A stretch of 64,000 nt of DNA. Origin: Moniliophthora roreri. Taxonomy: Eukaryota; Basidiomycota; Agaricomycetes; Agaricales; Marasmiaceae. The translations under genes were made by a program, and so were the position numbers. The stretch covers positions 186,001-250,000 of the forward strand of contig LATX02000197.1 in NCBI GenBank assembly GCA_001466705.2, in the 5' to 3' direction. The notes below the pieces were generated by a model that searched no databases, was not told the DNA's origin, and saw nothing but the letters and a program-made list of their open reading frames with translations. Below, one piece after another: positions 1 through 13,156 of this stretch (positions are counted from its first letter, which is position 1; each line of letters begins with the position of its first letter).

Positions 1-672
1 GAGAACGGACGAAAAGTCAAATACTATGTCTTGTGGTAATATCCTTCACAATGATAGTCGCAACTGTGATCCCGCATGCCTAAATAGTAAGTATACACAT
101 CAGCCGTCAACGTCCAAAGACAGGGCCCGTAGGAAACCTACCGCGGCTAAAACGACCAGAAGTATGAGGATCATCTTGTTCCTTTCCCATATTGCCCATG
201 TTCGAACGGTAACAATGACTATCCATGAAAATCATCAGTGCATAACCTAGAGATTGAAGCGTAGAACCGTACACTCGGAAACGATGATTGAAACAAATCG
301 GAGGACTGAGCATGACGGATATTAGTGTCTGACTCTCGGATACAAAGTTGAGGAGACAGTCACCAGTTGCAATCACGTCGATTTGGGTGGTTGTGGCATC
401 CTGGCGGTCAATCAAGTTACTACGATCCTTCAACGCTGGTGTCAATTACTTACTGGAAGAAGAACGAGAATCGATGCCGCAAAAGCGGTGTACCGCGACA
501 GCAAAAGAGCGACCGAACCAACAGTAGCCCGCCTATGCTTTCGGAGGAACGATAGCTTCAAGGTCCACTCAGAATCTCAGGGAAAAACATAGACAATTTT
601 CTGCTCACTTCACTGCCCACGGTCAACAGGTAGTCGAAAAGCTGGATTCCGATTAGTCGAAAGTAGAGTCGC
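1..672 (-). CDS. DUF6533-type multi-pass membrane protein, partial
   Basis: Reading the minus strand, spliced exons give the hallmarks of the Agaricomycete DUF6533 membrane-protein family. LFDYLLTVGSEV lies near 603-645 (family pattern YDYLLTxxxEV). SVALLLSRYTAFAASILVLLP follows in the next segment (family: membrane helix ending in RY). IVTVRTWAIWERNKMILILL lies near 165-225 (family: LRTWAIWxxN). Canonical splice signals are seen between them: an acceptor ending at 673 and a donor after the RYTAF exon. The 3' exons run off the left edge, and the 5' exon and start codon upstream of 672 were not located. The function of the family is unknown; it is predicted to be integral to membranes. A related gene lies at 21.7-23.5 kb on the other strand. 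Family assignment is fairly sure; exon limits are approximate. Confidence 0.6.
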
Positions 673-1594
673 TGAAAAATGTTCTCGCACAAAGAGAGTT
701 GTGGATGCGTCTAGTGGATGAAATTCAGACAGGTATGCGGGAAAAGAGGTTCAAGTCAACGTACATGAGATGCTCTAGAAATGCGTGAGCATGGAGGTTA
801 ATAGAGATCAACTTGGGGTACTCACCCGGCCTTTCCGTCCTTCAGATAAACAATGCTCCAAAGGGCTCAAATCCATGACTGGACCACCTCTCTCCTTGCA
901 CGAGCTTCAGAGAGCATGGAGAAGGTGGGGGTATTTTTCGGTCATTGAAGACTTACAAGGTTTAAGTAGCCAAGTTTCCCAGAAGCCGTGCCTTGCTAAG
1001 TATAAAATGTCCGGCGCTCTGACAGGTAATATGGCTTTATCACTTTGGTCCTGACATAGTATACGCTAGTATACAGCGAGTGTGAGTCGCCCTTTGTTGC
1101 CATCGAATTGGCCAAGACAATCGGGAAGTTATAGGCCCAGTGTTTAACGGCACGACCAAAATAGAGCGGCATATCAAGGATCACGGACTTGCTGAGGGCT
1201 CCGCTACAGACGTTCTCCATAAGAAGACTGATAGCGTGCAATGTACACTTGTCGATTACGACATCGTGGAATTAGAAGGAGTGGAAATCATGATCAAATG
1301 TGTTCTAATCACTGTCGGAGTAAACCTATCAGCAGCAGAACCAACACAACTTTTCGACGCACTAAAACCACCACCACGAGCCCAATCATATCAAGCTGCA
1401 TCGATATTTCCAGAATTTCTGTCATTCTACAGGTCTATAGCACAAAAATACATTGATTTCCCATCTGCTTTGTTTACACTCCTCCCTTTCGTACAAGTTG
1501 CTCCAACAGAGAATCAGTCCGTGGATCTTACAAGTTAGCCTTCTTGATGAAATCAAATCCCTGATCCTCGTCGCGTTAGTATTTCGCAGTGTTG
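673..1594. other. Intergenic stretch with no supported gene
   Basis: This lies between the 5' side of the left-edge membrane-protein gene and the 3' end of malate dehydrogenase. It should hold the missing 5' exon(s) and promoter of the former. An open frame of 132 codons (1140-1538, plus) has no recognisable motif and no support, so I do not call it. Confidence 0.3.
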
Positions 1595-3006
1595 TCAATC
1601 ATAGGGACGTACAGTCTGAATGTTTGTCTTCAGGTCAGGGATAGCTGCTTTAATGAGCTTCTTCTCGGCGTCGCTGATCTGGCCGAGCGGGTAAATCTTC
1701 GCAACACCCTCTGGCTAATGAAGGGACAAATCTCAAATAATTGTAGCAAGATGATTAAAACACACTTACGCCGAGTTCAACTCGAGAAGAGAAGAATTCT
1801 AGAGCGGTTCCGAGCTCCTTGGTCAAAGCTTCACCACCAGTTGGGTCCGCGGTAAGGCTGACGTAGGAAGGAGCCACAATACCCTTCTCTCCATTCACAG
1901 CCTTGATAATCTTGACAGCGAATTCGTATCCAGCATAGGCCATCGAAAGGGTAGCAGATCCAGCTCCATCCTTAGCCTTGACAACCTCATCACCGCCGAA
2001 TTGGATGCGGTGGACGAGAGCGTCGATATCAACACCGCTGGGAAGGGGGTGACTTGACTGAGAAAGCAGTGGAACGATCTAAAAGATCACATCAGAATCC
2101 GCACAACGTCACGATGATTTTGGAAGCTCACAGTGACGCCGGAGTGTCCACCAACTACTGGAACAACTACGGAAGATGCAGCTGATCGGTCGTTGAGGAG
2201 TTCCGCAACGAATGTGGAAGCCCGCACTACGTCCAACGTCGTAACACCGAACAGCCTATCAACGGTTCAGTGACGTCGTTGAGCTAAAGATACAAATGTG
2301 ACTCACCTCTTGGGGTCGAAAACACCGTGGCCCTTGAAAACTTCAGCGACAATTGGGACCGTAGAGTTGACGGGATTGGAAATGACAAGAACAAATGCTT
2401 TCGGGCAAGTTGTTGCAACGCCATTCGCCAAGCCGCGGACTATGCCTGCGTTAATCTACAATTCATGGTTAGCTCGTACTGAGGAGTCCTGAGAGTAAGA
2501 TACGACACACCTGGAAGAGATCATCTCTGTTGGTTTCCAAAAGACATCACTATTTGCTAACTTTCATAATTTTCGACAACTGACCTTGACATCTAAACGC
2601 ATGTAGTTGGTGAGCTTGAGTGATACGAGAGCGTAGTTGAGAGACGTACACCAGGCTTCCTTGGGACACCAGCAGGAATAATGACGACTTCTGCGCCAGT
2701 CAATGCCTTCTTCAGGCCGTCGTCAGGTTCCAAGTATCCTTCCACTTTCGCAGGAGTAGCAATGTGAGAGAGATCGGCAGCAACTCCAGGGGTGTTGACA
2801 ATATCATACAGACCAAGCTGGCTTCAATATCAGTTCCGAATCGTATCGTTCTGATTGGCGAAGCTTACCCCGGTGACAAGCGGGTTGGTCTTCAAGAGAA
2901 GTGACAATGGCTGGCCGATACCACCTAAACGAGATCTTCAACATCCGTACGCAACGATATAATAAATTCGGTTACCTGCAGCTCCGAGAACAGCTACCTT
3001 GACCAT
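1595..3006 (-). CDS. Malate dehydrogenase (NAD-dependent), multi-exon
   Basis: Catalyses the NAD-linked interconversion of malate and oxaloacetate. The first exon (2976-3006) encodes [11 protein letters not shown] and splices in phase 1 to [15 protein letters not shown], completing the GxxGxxG NAD-binding loop. Further exons carry [20 protein letters not shown], the substrate-binding GVPRKPG arginine region, the VVGGHSGVT catalytic-histidine segment and a C-terminal exon ending IQTVRPYD before a TGA at 1595-1597. Several short GT-AG introns separate them. The protein starts directly at the Rossmann fold with no mitochondrial presequence, as in cytosolic or peroxisomal fungal isoforms. No SKL-like tail is present, so cytosol is the simplest reading. 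An unseen upstream exon encoding a presequence cannot be excluded. The catalytic motifs appear intact. Confidence 0.93.
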
Positions 3007-6000
3007 TTCGTCTGTGTGGGTGGTTGGATGGTGGTGGATGAGAGTAAAAAGTTGAATCCGCTGTAGGTTGCGGAGGTCCGCAATATCGTGATGCTACACG
3101 TGATAGTCGGTGCACGGGCCAACCTCAGCTGGATCATGGCGAGACGGTCGACGACAATGCCCTTTCCTATTCTTCCGTTCTTCCGCTATTTGAAAATGAA
3201 AATCCGATATCCTGTTTTCCATATGCACAAGTATTGAGAATACACCTTCAGCTACCAGGGAGCACCACGACGAGCAGACGGCGAACCCTTCGTGGCCGAG
3301 GAAATCATATGCGAGTGTTGTCCCGCGCAATATCACATTCGAGAGGATACTGAGAGGGCGAGAGGCCGAAAATGTGCTTGTGAGACTGATACCGGCCCTG
3401 TCGAGGTAGAGGTGAGTTGAATCGCCCATAGGGAGTTGAGGAGGCTGAACTGATGTTAATCTATCATAGTTCCTCTCTTTTTTCGGTTCGCCAAATCTTG
3501 GTGCTTTTTCCGTGTGATGGAACCATGTGCCCGCTGAAGACCGTTAGTGGTCATTTCTCAATGTGAATGCCCATGGTTTACGACACAGCAACCCAACCAT
3601 TCAATACAGTGCCCTTCCAAACAGGTACAGCACAGCAGATGCACGGCAGTCACCTGCTATTACTCTCTAGAACTCGTGGATATGAATGCAAGACAAATGC
3701 GGCGTGTACTACACCTTGGACAGTCGAAGCCTACTCTTGTAATAATATTTCCCACTCGCTTTCCATCACACCGTTAACAATTCGACCGTTCGGCATCCCC
3801 AACCGACCGCCAACCTTTCACTTTCCATGTCTGGAAATTATTCATTTCCGATAATAAATCAACTTTAAAGTCCCTTCCCTGGCACCGCGGTGAAAAGGGA
3901 CGTAGGAATTACTCTGGGAGACTTCTGTGACACTGATAGGAACGTATGAATATCTAGGGCCATGAAGATCATCAAGGTTTCCGATGTACCAGGTGTATCA
4001 GCGTGGTCGCTGGCTCCACGTCGCGTGTCCGTTGATACAAATGCACGATGTCTGGTGTTCAGTGCCATAAACATTGCTGGCATTTTGCTGATACATGCCT
4101 CTTTGCCGCACATGTTCACCAGTGCACTATTAGTGAAACGGGAGTAAGTTGTAACGGTAAGTTTTCGCAAGCTCGGTATACCGGGAACTAAGTATAACAT
4201 ACTCCGAATGCTTATAGTGGAGGCCAATTGTAGATCCCGTCGAGCTAGAGCTTACAGGTATATCATTATCACTATTTACAGTTTTAGGACTAGATTCGAT
4301 CGAGGGAAATATGAATATGATGTTCTCAGACGTCTTATATCCACTACTGCAAGTAAATGAGCGCTGAGATTTGAAAATCTAATAGATGTGGAGCTACAAA
4401 GTCACTTGATGCCGTCCAAGTGTGCTGGGCAAGAAGCAAAACCTGTAACGGATCCCAGTCTTCAGGCGGAATCAAGTACTGCCTCCGAGATTTACAGACC
4501 TGGATCCTCCTTTCGATAATCACTCCATGTTCGCCACACTTGTGAGTCATGATTGATGTCCGTTAAACAAGAGAAGAAGAAAAAAACAATAAATCCAGCA
4601 TAAACAGACGTCGGTTGCTCTGCTTGTTGTTGGTACGCTTAAGGTCTAACAAAAAAGAGGTGCCAGTCTCCCGAGCTCCTGTGGCTTGAGCAGAGTAAAA
4701 TGTAAAGGGCGGCTCGGAACTAGCGCTCATTGATAATCGTTCATGATGTTTCCGGTATTTCTCGTTCCCGCAGCCTTTACCTTGGAAAGAAGGGTTAAGG
4801 ATGGGCAATCACCGAGAGCGAGAGCGCAGTAGCTATGATCCTGAGCTCCGGAGTCAGTCACACAAAAGCAAGATGCTCTTATTCGAATTGTTCGGGCTTG
4901 AGGAGCTGGCGGCTGAAGGTGAAGCGACCGGCCATATTCCACGGAACGCAGTATCCGGTAGCGGAAAAGCTCGTGAATCTTCTAGACGCTAGGATATCTT
5001 TGACATTGAGCAAAAGCACTGACAGGTTTGAAGCATAAATAATCGCGGTGGAGACCGCCCGAGACTGTCCAAGAACGTAAAACCCAGAGGGCCGCGGCTG
5101 ACGTCGATGAGGAGTCTCAAGAGCTGCGCAGTCAGAGAAATTAGACATAGACATTCTAGTTCGGGTACGCCCCACTACTTCCCGACGCCAATGACGGGAG
5201 TGCTCAAGAGAACGGGATCCTGGTGGTGTACTGGCCAGATCCAAGAGCGGAAAGTCATAGGTAGAGGGATTGGAGAATTTGACGTCGATGGAGCTGTTGG
5301 GGCGCATGGATCCAAGGGTGAGTGTAATAAAACGATCGCTTTGCCCTTGGAGACTTTTCAGGTACAAGCAACGTGTACAAGCAACGTTGGAGTCTCTAGT
5401 AGTAGTTTGGTTGACATCATGGGCTTGAAACTGTAGATGGAGTTGTAGATGAGGGTCCAGATAGACGTCAATTTCATGGAGCCTAATAGGCTTCAAATTG
5501 TAGATGGTGTTACTACTCGGGATCAAGAACAGCCTTCAACAGGTTGTGACCCACCCCGACGAGAAGATGGGACACTAGACGTCATCACAGTATTGCCCAC
5601 TGACCATCACGAAACGTGCTATCTCCAATGACGGGGTGAAGTTAGAATTGAATCCAAAATGAGATAGATGAATGCAGCTCCCACAGATAGATAAGGTCCA
5701 TTTCGTTGGGTCAATGACGCTAGCGCAAAAACTGCTACCGAATTATTTGGAAGAGGGTGAAGATGATGTCAAAGGCAAGGTCAGGAATTAGAAGCCAGCT
5801 ATTTTTTGGAAAGACCGTGATGTCAGTACCTCAGTTCCTGGAAGTGAGTAAATGAGTGCTATTACTTTTGGCCCGTAGCTGGCGGTGTATTTCGATCATC
5901 GCCGAAAAAAAATTTCAAGGACCAGAGCTAACCGGAAATTCGCGATGTCAGTTTTATATTGGTCTATCGGGATTGGCACTCGCGCTTGAAAGTCGAACGG

Positions 6001-6813
6001 GCCACGGCGGAAAATCTGTTTTGATTCAGAATTCTGCTCCGGACTGGACTCTGGGCCTTCTGGAAGGAGACACGAACGGCCGTCACCATGTGCTGAGGCC
6101 AAATCACCGGGAAGAACGAGGCGGATTGCTTCTCCTTCCAGGAGGTAAGAACAGAGAAGAAGGCTATGTATGTCTTAATCCATGCAGACAGGGAGGTGTT
6201 TTGGTAGACAATTGAATGTATCACTTTCCAGGGGCAGCAGAAGGCCAGACTAAATCCTTGAAGAATGTAGACCTGAATTCGGAGAGATTATCACCAGATT
6301 ATCGACAGAACGAGGCGGGAGGAAGTGGAGCCGTTGATTCAGTCGGCTGGGTGATGGTTGCAAGTCGGGCAAAAATCGGGACCAAAAATACAGAGGCAAC
6401 CGTCTGATCCCCGTTGGCCTCTCCATCGAGCTGAATGTGTGCACATCGAAGGATAAACTTGAGGAAAGAATACACATTAATTAATTTGCTTCGTTATTGA
6501 GCACGAATACTAGTCTGTAGACTGCAGTAAAGTAAACCACAAGGCATGAGAACAAGATCGTCCAAAAAATGGGGTAACAGAAGTGGTCATGTACGGTCAT
6601 GAATATAGATACGAAAATGTGCAGCTGAACAATCCATGAATGTGAATGTGTGAATGAGGAGAACAAGTGTCAAGTCGTTGGAGTATCCATGAAATACAAC
6701 CACTATATCACCGCTACCGAAATCCAACAATCCGTAGCCACGACACTCGAATAAAAAGAATAAAATAAAAGGAGAACACACATCTAAGACAAGAAGAAGC
6801 ACTTTCGTCTCGT
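3007..6813. other. 3.8-kb stretch without a confident gene
   Basis: Open frames are present (minus: 3094-3429, 3865-4227 and 4879-5526; the last has 215 codons), but I recognise no domain, and none is bounded by convincing splice sites or a family motif. The 3094-3429 frame ends only 88 bp upstream of the malate dehydrogenase start, so it overlaps that gene's promoter/leader region. A short imperfect repeat (two copies of TACAAGCAACG) lies near 5363-5385. Sequence just below 6814 presumably contains the 3' UTR of the next gene. Confidence 0.3.
4879..5526 (-). CDS. Hypothetical ORF, 215 codons, unrecognised
   Basis: This is the longest uninterrupted frame in the 3-6.8 kb gap. The conceptual product has no recognised domain, no clear membrane segment and no signal peptide, and is moderately rich in Ser and Arg. 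A frame of this length can occur by chance at this base composition. No intron-exon structure or paralogue in the window supports it. It is recorded only because it is the best candidate in this stretch. Confidence 0.18.
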   Translation of the reverse strand: MIPSSNTIYNLKPIRLHEIDVYLDPHLQLHLQFQAHDVNQTTTRDSNVACTRCLYLKSLQGQSDRFITLTLGSMRPNSSIDVKFSNPSTYDFPLLDLASTPPGSRSLEHSRHWRREVVGRTRTRMSMSNFSDCAALETPHRRQPRPSGFYVLGQSRAVSTAIIYASNLSVLLLNVKDILASRRFTSFSATGYCVPWNMAGRFTFSRQLLKPEQFE

Positions 6814-7665
6814 CTAAAATCCTCCAAGACATCCTCCATCGTCCTGCATACTGAAACTTGACATGGATTGTGTGAGGGAAGAAACATTCTTCCGCGAACG
6901 GCTTTTCTTTGTGGGGGTAGAAGGCGAAGGCGGTATTGGAACGTCCCTGTCGTCCTCGTATCCGGGGTCGTCAGCATCGTCGTGCCCTGGTAAGCCTCGT
7001 ATACGATGATCCCGGTCTCGCTCTCGCGAACTACGACGTCGGCGTACTTTTATCTCGCCGGGAGACGAAGGTATTGACGAGTTGATATGAGGTGAAGGTC
7101 CCTGACTCGTATATGAATTATCGGGATATAAGATATACGGAGGATATTTGTCGTTACGTTGGGGATATTGAGGTACTGGAGCACGGCTGTGACGTGAAGG
7201 GTAGGGGAATGAAGAGTACTGATAAGATTCTGGCGGCGGACTTATGAAGCCATCAGATTCCTCGGACTCTGACGAGAAGTCGGGTACGAGAGGCGGTGGT
7301 ATTGATAAAGATGAAGAGTAGCTGCATTCTGCATTTGTATATGCATAATTTGGCGATTGGAAAGCGCGTGGATGAGCATGTCCATTGCGAGGAGTGGACG
7401 GCATCTTGTTGAATTTGCTACCCGATGGACCCGCTGACTGGTCGTCTATAGTATATGTCCGACCCGGACATCCACGCTCAGGTAGAGCACATGAATTCGG
7501 AGATACGACTATCGGAGAACGGTCGTATAAAGCTGAAGAATCGCATTCAAAAGTCCTTGTGAGCGAGGGTGAAGGAGGAAAATGAACTGCATGGCAGTAC
7601 GCTGAGGAACGCTGGTTATTTGATGGACTACGTTTGAGAATGGGTCTGGGGGAGTTGGACGACAT
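6814..7665 (-). CDS. Ser/Pro/Tyr-rich hypothetical protein, 283 aa
   Basis: A single uninterrupted frame starts at an ATG at 7663-7665. The N-terminus has RPILKR followed by HAVHFPPSPSLTRTF, which reads like a short conserved linear motif. The middle is Ser/Pro/Tyr-rich and probably disordered. Towards the C-terminus come a basic stretch (VRRRRSSRERDRDHR), an acidic Asp-rich stretch (DDADDPGYEDDRD) and a Ser/Pro cluster with KKSRSRKN. No catalytic domain, signal peptide or membrane segment is visible. The low-complexity composition and charged patches suggest an intrinsically disordered, possibly nuclear or phosphoregulated protein, but that is inference. The coding call rests on frame length and biased composition; no function is assigned. 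Confidence 0.75.
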   Translation of the reverse strand: MSSNSPRPILKRSPSNNQRSSAYCHAVHFPPSPSLTRTFECDSSALYDRSPIVVSPNSCALPERGCPGRTYTIDDQSAGPSGSKFNKMPSTPRNGHAHPRAFQSPNYAYTNAECSYSSSLSIPPPLVPDFSSESEESDGFISPPPESYQYSSFPYPSRHSRAPVPQYPQRNDKYPPYILYPDNSYTSQGPSPHINSSIPSSPGEIKVRRRRSSRERDRDHRIRGLPGHDDADDPGYEDDRDVPIPPSPSTPTKKSRSRKNVSSLTQSMSSFSMQDDGGCLGGF

Positions 7666-10600
7666 AGAGGATGACGACGGGTGATAATGAGAAAGGGGCG
7701 ACGGCGACGACGAAAGCTGACGCGCGTCAGGCCTGTGTTAGCAATTGGAGAGCTGCATGGTCAAGTGGGTGGTGGTGTTATATGGGAAGATTGATTTGGG
7801 GACAACTTTGTTTACTTTTTCTCTTCGGTTGTTCTCGCCGGTTGCGCCGACCGGGTCTTCCACAGCCACGTTCCATTGTGTCACACATGTCACAATATGT
7901 CACATCCTGTGTCACAATCACATCTCCATTTCTCAGTTCCACCGAATCTCCCTTCGGCCACGATTTCCCTCCCACGGCCTGCCACGGTTTCCTGTTCTGC
8001 CCCGTTTCGCTTCCTCTGCTCCTTTGTCGGTCTCTCACCCAAGTATCCTTAATCTTGCTTTTAACGCCCATTCTTCCTATGACCTGGACCGCCTTTTAAA
8101 CTTATTCCTTGCGGGATTACTTATTACAGCGGGTGAACACTTGCCTGGAAGCTGTATTCCTGAAACTGCACCAGCTTCACATGTCATCTTCCGGCACCGA
8201 CACCCACGCTCTATCCAATTGCGCCCCTCGCCAAAAGCTGCAAACTTGAAAATACCTGTGCAGCCGGCATAAATCCCTCTGCGATTCTGTATGTTCCTCT
8301 CATGCCATTCGTCAACGGAATGTTTTTTGGAAAACAAAAACGTGCCTCTGATGGAATCACTTGATTGATGCCCGAACACACCTGACAGTACATAAACAAC
8401 AAATCTTCTCCCTTGTCCATGCTTCCTGTCCCTTCGTCCACGGATGCACACAAAGGGATTGATCTTCTCCCAGTGTACCTCCGGGGGTTCACCCACCTGA
8501 GTGAAAAATACAAGATATCAAGCCACACGTCGGAATGTCGGATATCTCAATTCGAGTCGTCCGGCATGACCATTGTCCACTCCAAAGTCGATGCGATATC
8601 CTTCCAATCAAAATTCTCCCCGTTCAATGCTTAATCTTCTGAAGTGACCGATGCCAAGGCGATTTGGCGCGAATAAGGCTTTGACATGGCCTTCTTCATT
8701 TACATCCATATCTCCCGACATCTGAGCCGCAGACTGAGCGAAGAGCGAAGAATACGTGATAGTAATAGCCTCGGCGTCAAGAGTCGGCGTTACTCTGCTC
8801 AGAGGTGCTCTCTTTTAATGATTCACGCCAAGAGCATCCACGTTATCGTGACGATAAACGTTTAATAAGGTGTTGACTCTCTTCGGAAGTCTCGCTGTCA
8901 CCTCTGCTTCCATCTTGGCTTTACGAGTTGCGCAGCAAGCATATCCTCCGCCCGTTCGTACAAGGTACCTTGAAATCCTTCTTACCTATCCAATGACAAG
9001 TCTGTGCTCATGTCAGTCTATGCATAGATAGCCTCTCAGGAGATCCGGCTTCCACGGTTGTACGCAGGCCATTTGACCCTTCCATCCAAAGGCACCACCA
9101 GGAAGGTCGGACAGCAATATAGACCGGGATGTGATGGCTCTAACCAGATCAAGCGCCTTTAGAACCCGCCTTGATGCCTACAGGCATTCGAAGACCACAA
9201 GGTAGAATCGCAGAACGACACCATCTGTCCCTGGTGCGCCCCTACCGACCAGCCTGGACCTCAAGAAACACTTGTGCCTGCAATGTTCTCGTACTATTCC
9301 GGGGTATTCTGCTGCTTTCTCTTCTAAGCGTTCTCAACGACGGAACGCTGCACAGGTGGGACTTTAATGCAAGCATCTTGCCAAGGCTCTCCTTTCCATG
9401 CTGTCCTCCTTCCTCTCGATGTATAACATGCATCACCACATAGAGAATAGCGCTTCTCCCTTTCATGATAATTCATCTCCCGAACCCGCTGACGCTCAGC
9501 GGACCTCGCCAGTTACTACTGTCCCGTGTAGACACCTCGAGGCTCTACTGGTACTTTTGAAATGGTTTTATATGTCGTCAACGGCAAAGGGGTCTGCTTC
9601 TATCTTTCATTCTTGGCCGTTGACAATCATTCGAATTTGATTCGGCGGGACCTACTGACATCCCTCCGGTCCCCATGGGTCAACCTCCGCCACTCCTTAT
9701 GGCGCGGACCGAATGGACAATTTATTCGGTATTCGGTCTCCATGACACACCTTGAGTCTTTCTTCCTCCCATTCCCTTCTCTCTCGATCGTGATTCATCT
9801 TATTCACGTCGTTGATCACCTCTCTTTGGGGGATAAGTCAAATGACAACAAGTTAAAACACCGATACCATTCAAATTGTAACTTGATCCTCGTTCCTTAT
9901 TCCACCTACTTTTTCTTGAAATGACCACTGGCGAAATCTGCTCGACGGGATCGCATGGGGCAGTGGCGACTCCCTAATATGTTCCAGTCAAGTTATATAT
10001 ATATTTCTGACCACAATCATGTCTAGTACGTTACACCGACCTTGAATCTTGACTGACGGAGTCTATTCGCTCACCCGTGACACTCTCATTCAAGCTGTAA
10101 CACCTCCGGGCGTGCCGCGAGCCGCAAAGATAATTGCTATGGCCATCAAAGCGCGTATCGAGCCCGACGTCAAGGTTGAGCGCATTCCCAGGACTAAGGA
10201 CCCACCTGATGGATGTTGAGATGCAGAGTCGTGACAGAATCAGAGGCAGGTGCCAATCCACGGAATTCTCGGTGCGTGTTTAGATTGCCTGCCAGCATAT
10301 TTGAATTAATAGCCCATGCTCTCATGAGCTATATGATAGATTGAAACTGTCTTTGATGAATTCGAACAGTTTTACATGGTATGTTGATCGCCTGGACGAC
10401 CACCCCAAATTCTTTTGCCGGAACTCCAACAAGGTCATAACGATCACGGCGGCGTGTTAAGCGGAGAATGCGATATGATACGGGGCTTACTCCGTGTTGA
10501 ATACCTGGGAATGCGGCAATGCTGAGAATTTTTGATTTTTCTTAAACGTTGCTCCACTGCACATGCACGTTTACCCAAACCTACTTTGAATATCCTACTA

Positions 10601-13156
10601 GCTATAGAAATAGTATATCACAACTGATAGGCATTGCCCAACATACTATTCTGAATTCATCTCGCACCGGAGCCTCGTGCGGGGCATAACGATTGCCATG
10701 CATAGTTGGAGTTGCTAAACGTGGCCAACAAGGGTCAAGCTGGCTTGGAAAATCTTTCGATGTCCAGAGTTTGGCATGTAGTGGTTTCGGCAGATTATGA
10801 AAGTGCAGGCGCATGGTGCGCCACCGAGGACCGTCGAGAAATCGGGCAATTCATGAACTCGAACGTTTCCTAAGGAATCCGAAATCACGTCAAGATAGCA
10901 GCTGTCAGGAGGATGGAGGAATTCTTACGTCCTACGACATGTCTTTGCACTGACCACCATAGAGCACTACCTAAATCGCAATTTTTGAACAGCCTGACTC
11001 GCTAGTGGTTGCTGATATTAATAGACCATTCGAGAATTCCGCTACGCCAGTGATAGATGATGTTTTCTGGGATAGCAGTTGGCCTCGGTTGGCCTGGCAT
11101 GTACACATACACGGCGAGGGTCGCGATGATTCTTCCACTCGAGGTCTACCTAAAAAGTCCTCTCGGAGTTGTCATATCGCCAGCTACACGCACCTCTACC
11201 CTTCTCAACTTCTGACGCTGAATCATCCATCGCAGTCACCCCAATTCTTCTCGAGCCTACAATATTTAGTATGTCATTATTCCGGTTTCTCCGTCCTAAA
11301 AGCCGAAATCATGATCGCTTGCAAAAGGGTGTCCTCGCGAAGGACTTCGATCACTTGTGCCTGGCGAGGAGGAGAGTGCCGCTAGTGTCCGAAATAATCA
11401 CGAAGTCGAGTAATGCTGAGAGGCTGACCTTGAACCTTTGTAACTTCCACATCGCCGTTCTGCCTTTGACGGACAATATCATGATTATCTTCGCATGTCA
11501 AGGTAGTAATGAGTACCTTGAGGGAACTCCCGGCTTATCTAGCTTTAACCCATGGGTTAAAGCTGCTTCCGTGAGATGGTACTCATGAGGGGATCTGTTC
11601 TCATCTGCCAGCGAAAATATCAAAGGTGCATCAGGTGGTGCTTGGTGGCGCCAGGTTTTCCGTTAGTCGTCGAGCAGTTGACGTTCTGAGATCTATGGGT
11701 ACATTGGATGCTTCTAATGATATATTTAGTTCACGTACCAGGTGACTTTGGTTAATCTCTGCCAGTGAGACACCTTGAGCCTTATAGCCCGTAGCCCAGC
11801 TGAGTCCAGTATGTGAGGCATGGGCATTAAACGTCCCTTAGACAGATGACCGCCAGTCGTCCCTCACTCAAGTCACAGAAGATGATAGAAAATCGCAGCT
11901 GAGTGTCCCGATTTATCCCCAAAACACCTCCGGCTGGAAAGTGCTTTGCGCCACCGAGCAAACTAATGTTTTAGTCCGCACGAGAAGCTTTGTTACGGCG
12001 CTGGGAGCGGTACGTGCCGTCTGGGGGCGACTATAACATAGGAATCCGAAGAAAAAGGAGATGAGGAATACGGAACCGGTCAGACACCCGACCCTGTGCA
12101 GGTGAGCGGGCACTGTGCGTCATGAAACTAGCTGAACTAGGTGTACCTTTTAGATATTGTTTTGGTTAGTTCGAGCAGATTTTCCAGGAAAAATGAAAGC
12201 AACAAGAATAGAACAAGCTTCAAAATGAGAAAGCTTATCTCTGGGACATAAGCTTCTGAATCTTTTAGACTTCCTGAAGAGGGCTGTGTTCCAAGAATAC
12301 TGAGGTCTGCGGGAGGAACGAGTTTCGAGTGAATCTATCCCTCATGAATATGCTCTAGCCACGGCCGATTGGAATCCGGTGACATCTGTTTTCAAGTACT
12401 GATCAGTCTAGCACCCTTGAGCCGTAAGCAAAATATTCGCCATACCTATACCAGTCACCAAATTCATCAACAAAGTAGTATGCTTCAGTCTAGGTATATC
12501 CAGTGTCGGGACGTGTTTCCATGTGCACGTGTCGTCCGCATGCATCAAACGAGGGTCGACTGTCGACCCACCAATCGCAATGCTCGGCTTTGGTCCTCAG
12601 CAGATCCTCATATGGGTCCAGAGCCGTCTATCGATCATCCAGGATAGCTCAGCACACCGGCTGAAGAAAGAAAATCTGAGAATGTTGTGGTTCCGGTTCA
12701 AGTGGAGTTTAATAGGCGCCCGATGACACAACGTGTTGAATTTTCTTTTTCGACCACCCACGCAGTTTTCTGTTCATCTCGACGTGACATCAGCTAGCTA
12801 GGTGCCAAGTCGGGATTCCAAGACTTGCCATACGCTTTCCTCCCGTAGTCCCTTTCTGAATCATTCCCAAATATCTTCAGTTTCATTCTTCAGCTCTTTT
12901 CACAACTTTCAGAGTCAAGGACGCTTTTTTCACCGTTCGCCGCTGAGGATGTTCATGATATCATCGCAGTTTCAGTGGCGTCGACGATGACCTCGGAGGT
13001 ACTTATCTTATCGCTTCGGTGACGGTACTTCCGCGATCAATTTTTCCTGAGCTAGGAACTCTTTGACCAGCTCCTCCATCATCAAAAGAAGCAAGGACTT
13101 CCTCAAGCCGCCCCGACACTCTTCTTCGGCCCTCTCCGCGTTATCATAAACTCAAA
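7666..13156. other. 5.5-kb stretch without a confident gene
   Basis: Upstream of the Ser/Pro-rich gene the plus strand is pyrimidine-rich (about 7800-8060), as expected for a promoter region. Frames such as 8077-8496 (minus), 9562-9924 (plus) and 11169-11588 (plus) show no recognised motif. A short frame on plus around 10071-10224 has codon-like regularity but no start codon or splice context. The last few hundred bases (about 12730-13150) are pyrimidine-rich and are probably the promoter and leader of the permease gene. Confidence 0.3.

Noticed and set aside
1140..1538. 132-codon plus frame next to the MDH 3' end
   Set aside because: No domain, no paralogue and no promoter or splice support; chance frame likely.
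10071..10224. Open plus frame with regular codon-like pattern (RDTLIQAVTPPGVPRAAKII)
   Set aside because: No start codon, no convincing splice sites and no recognised family; may be a fossil exon but cannot be supported.
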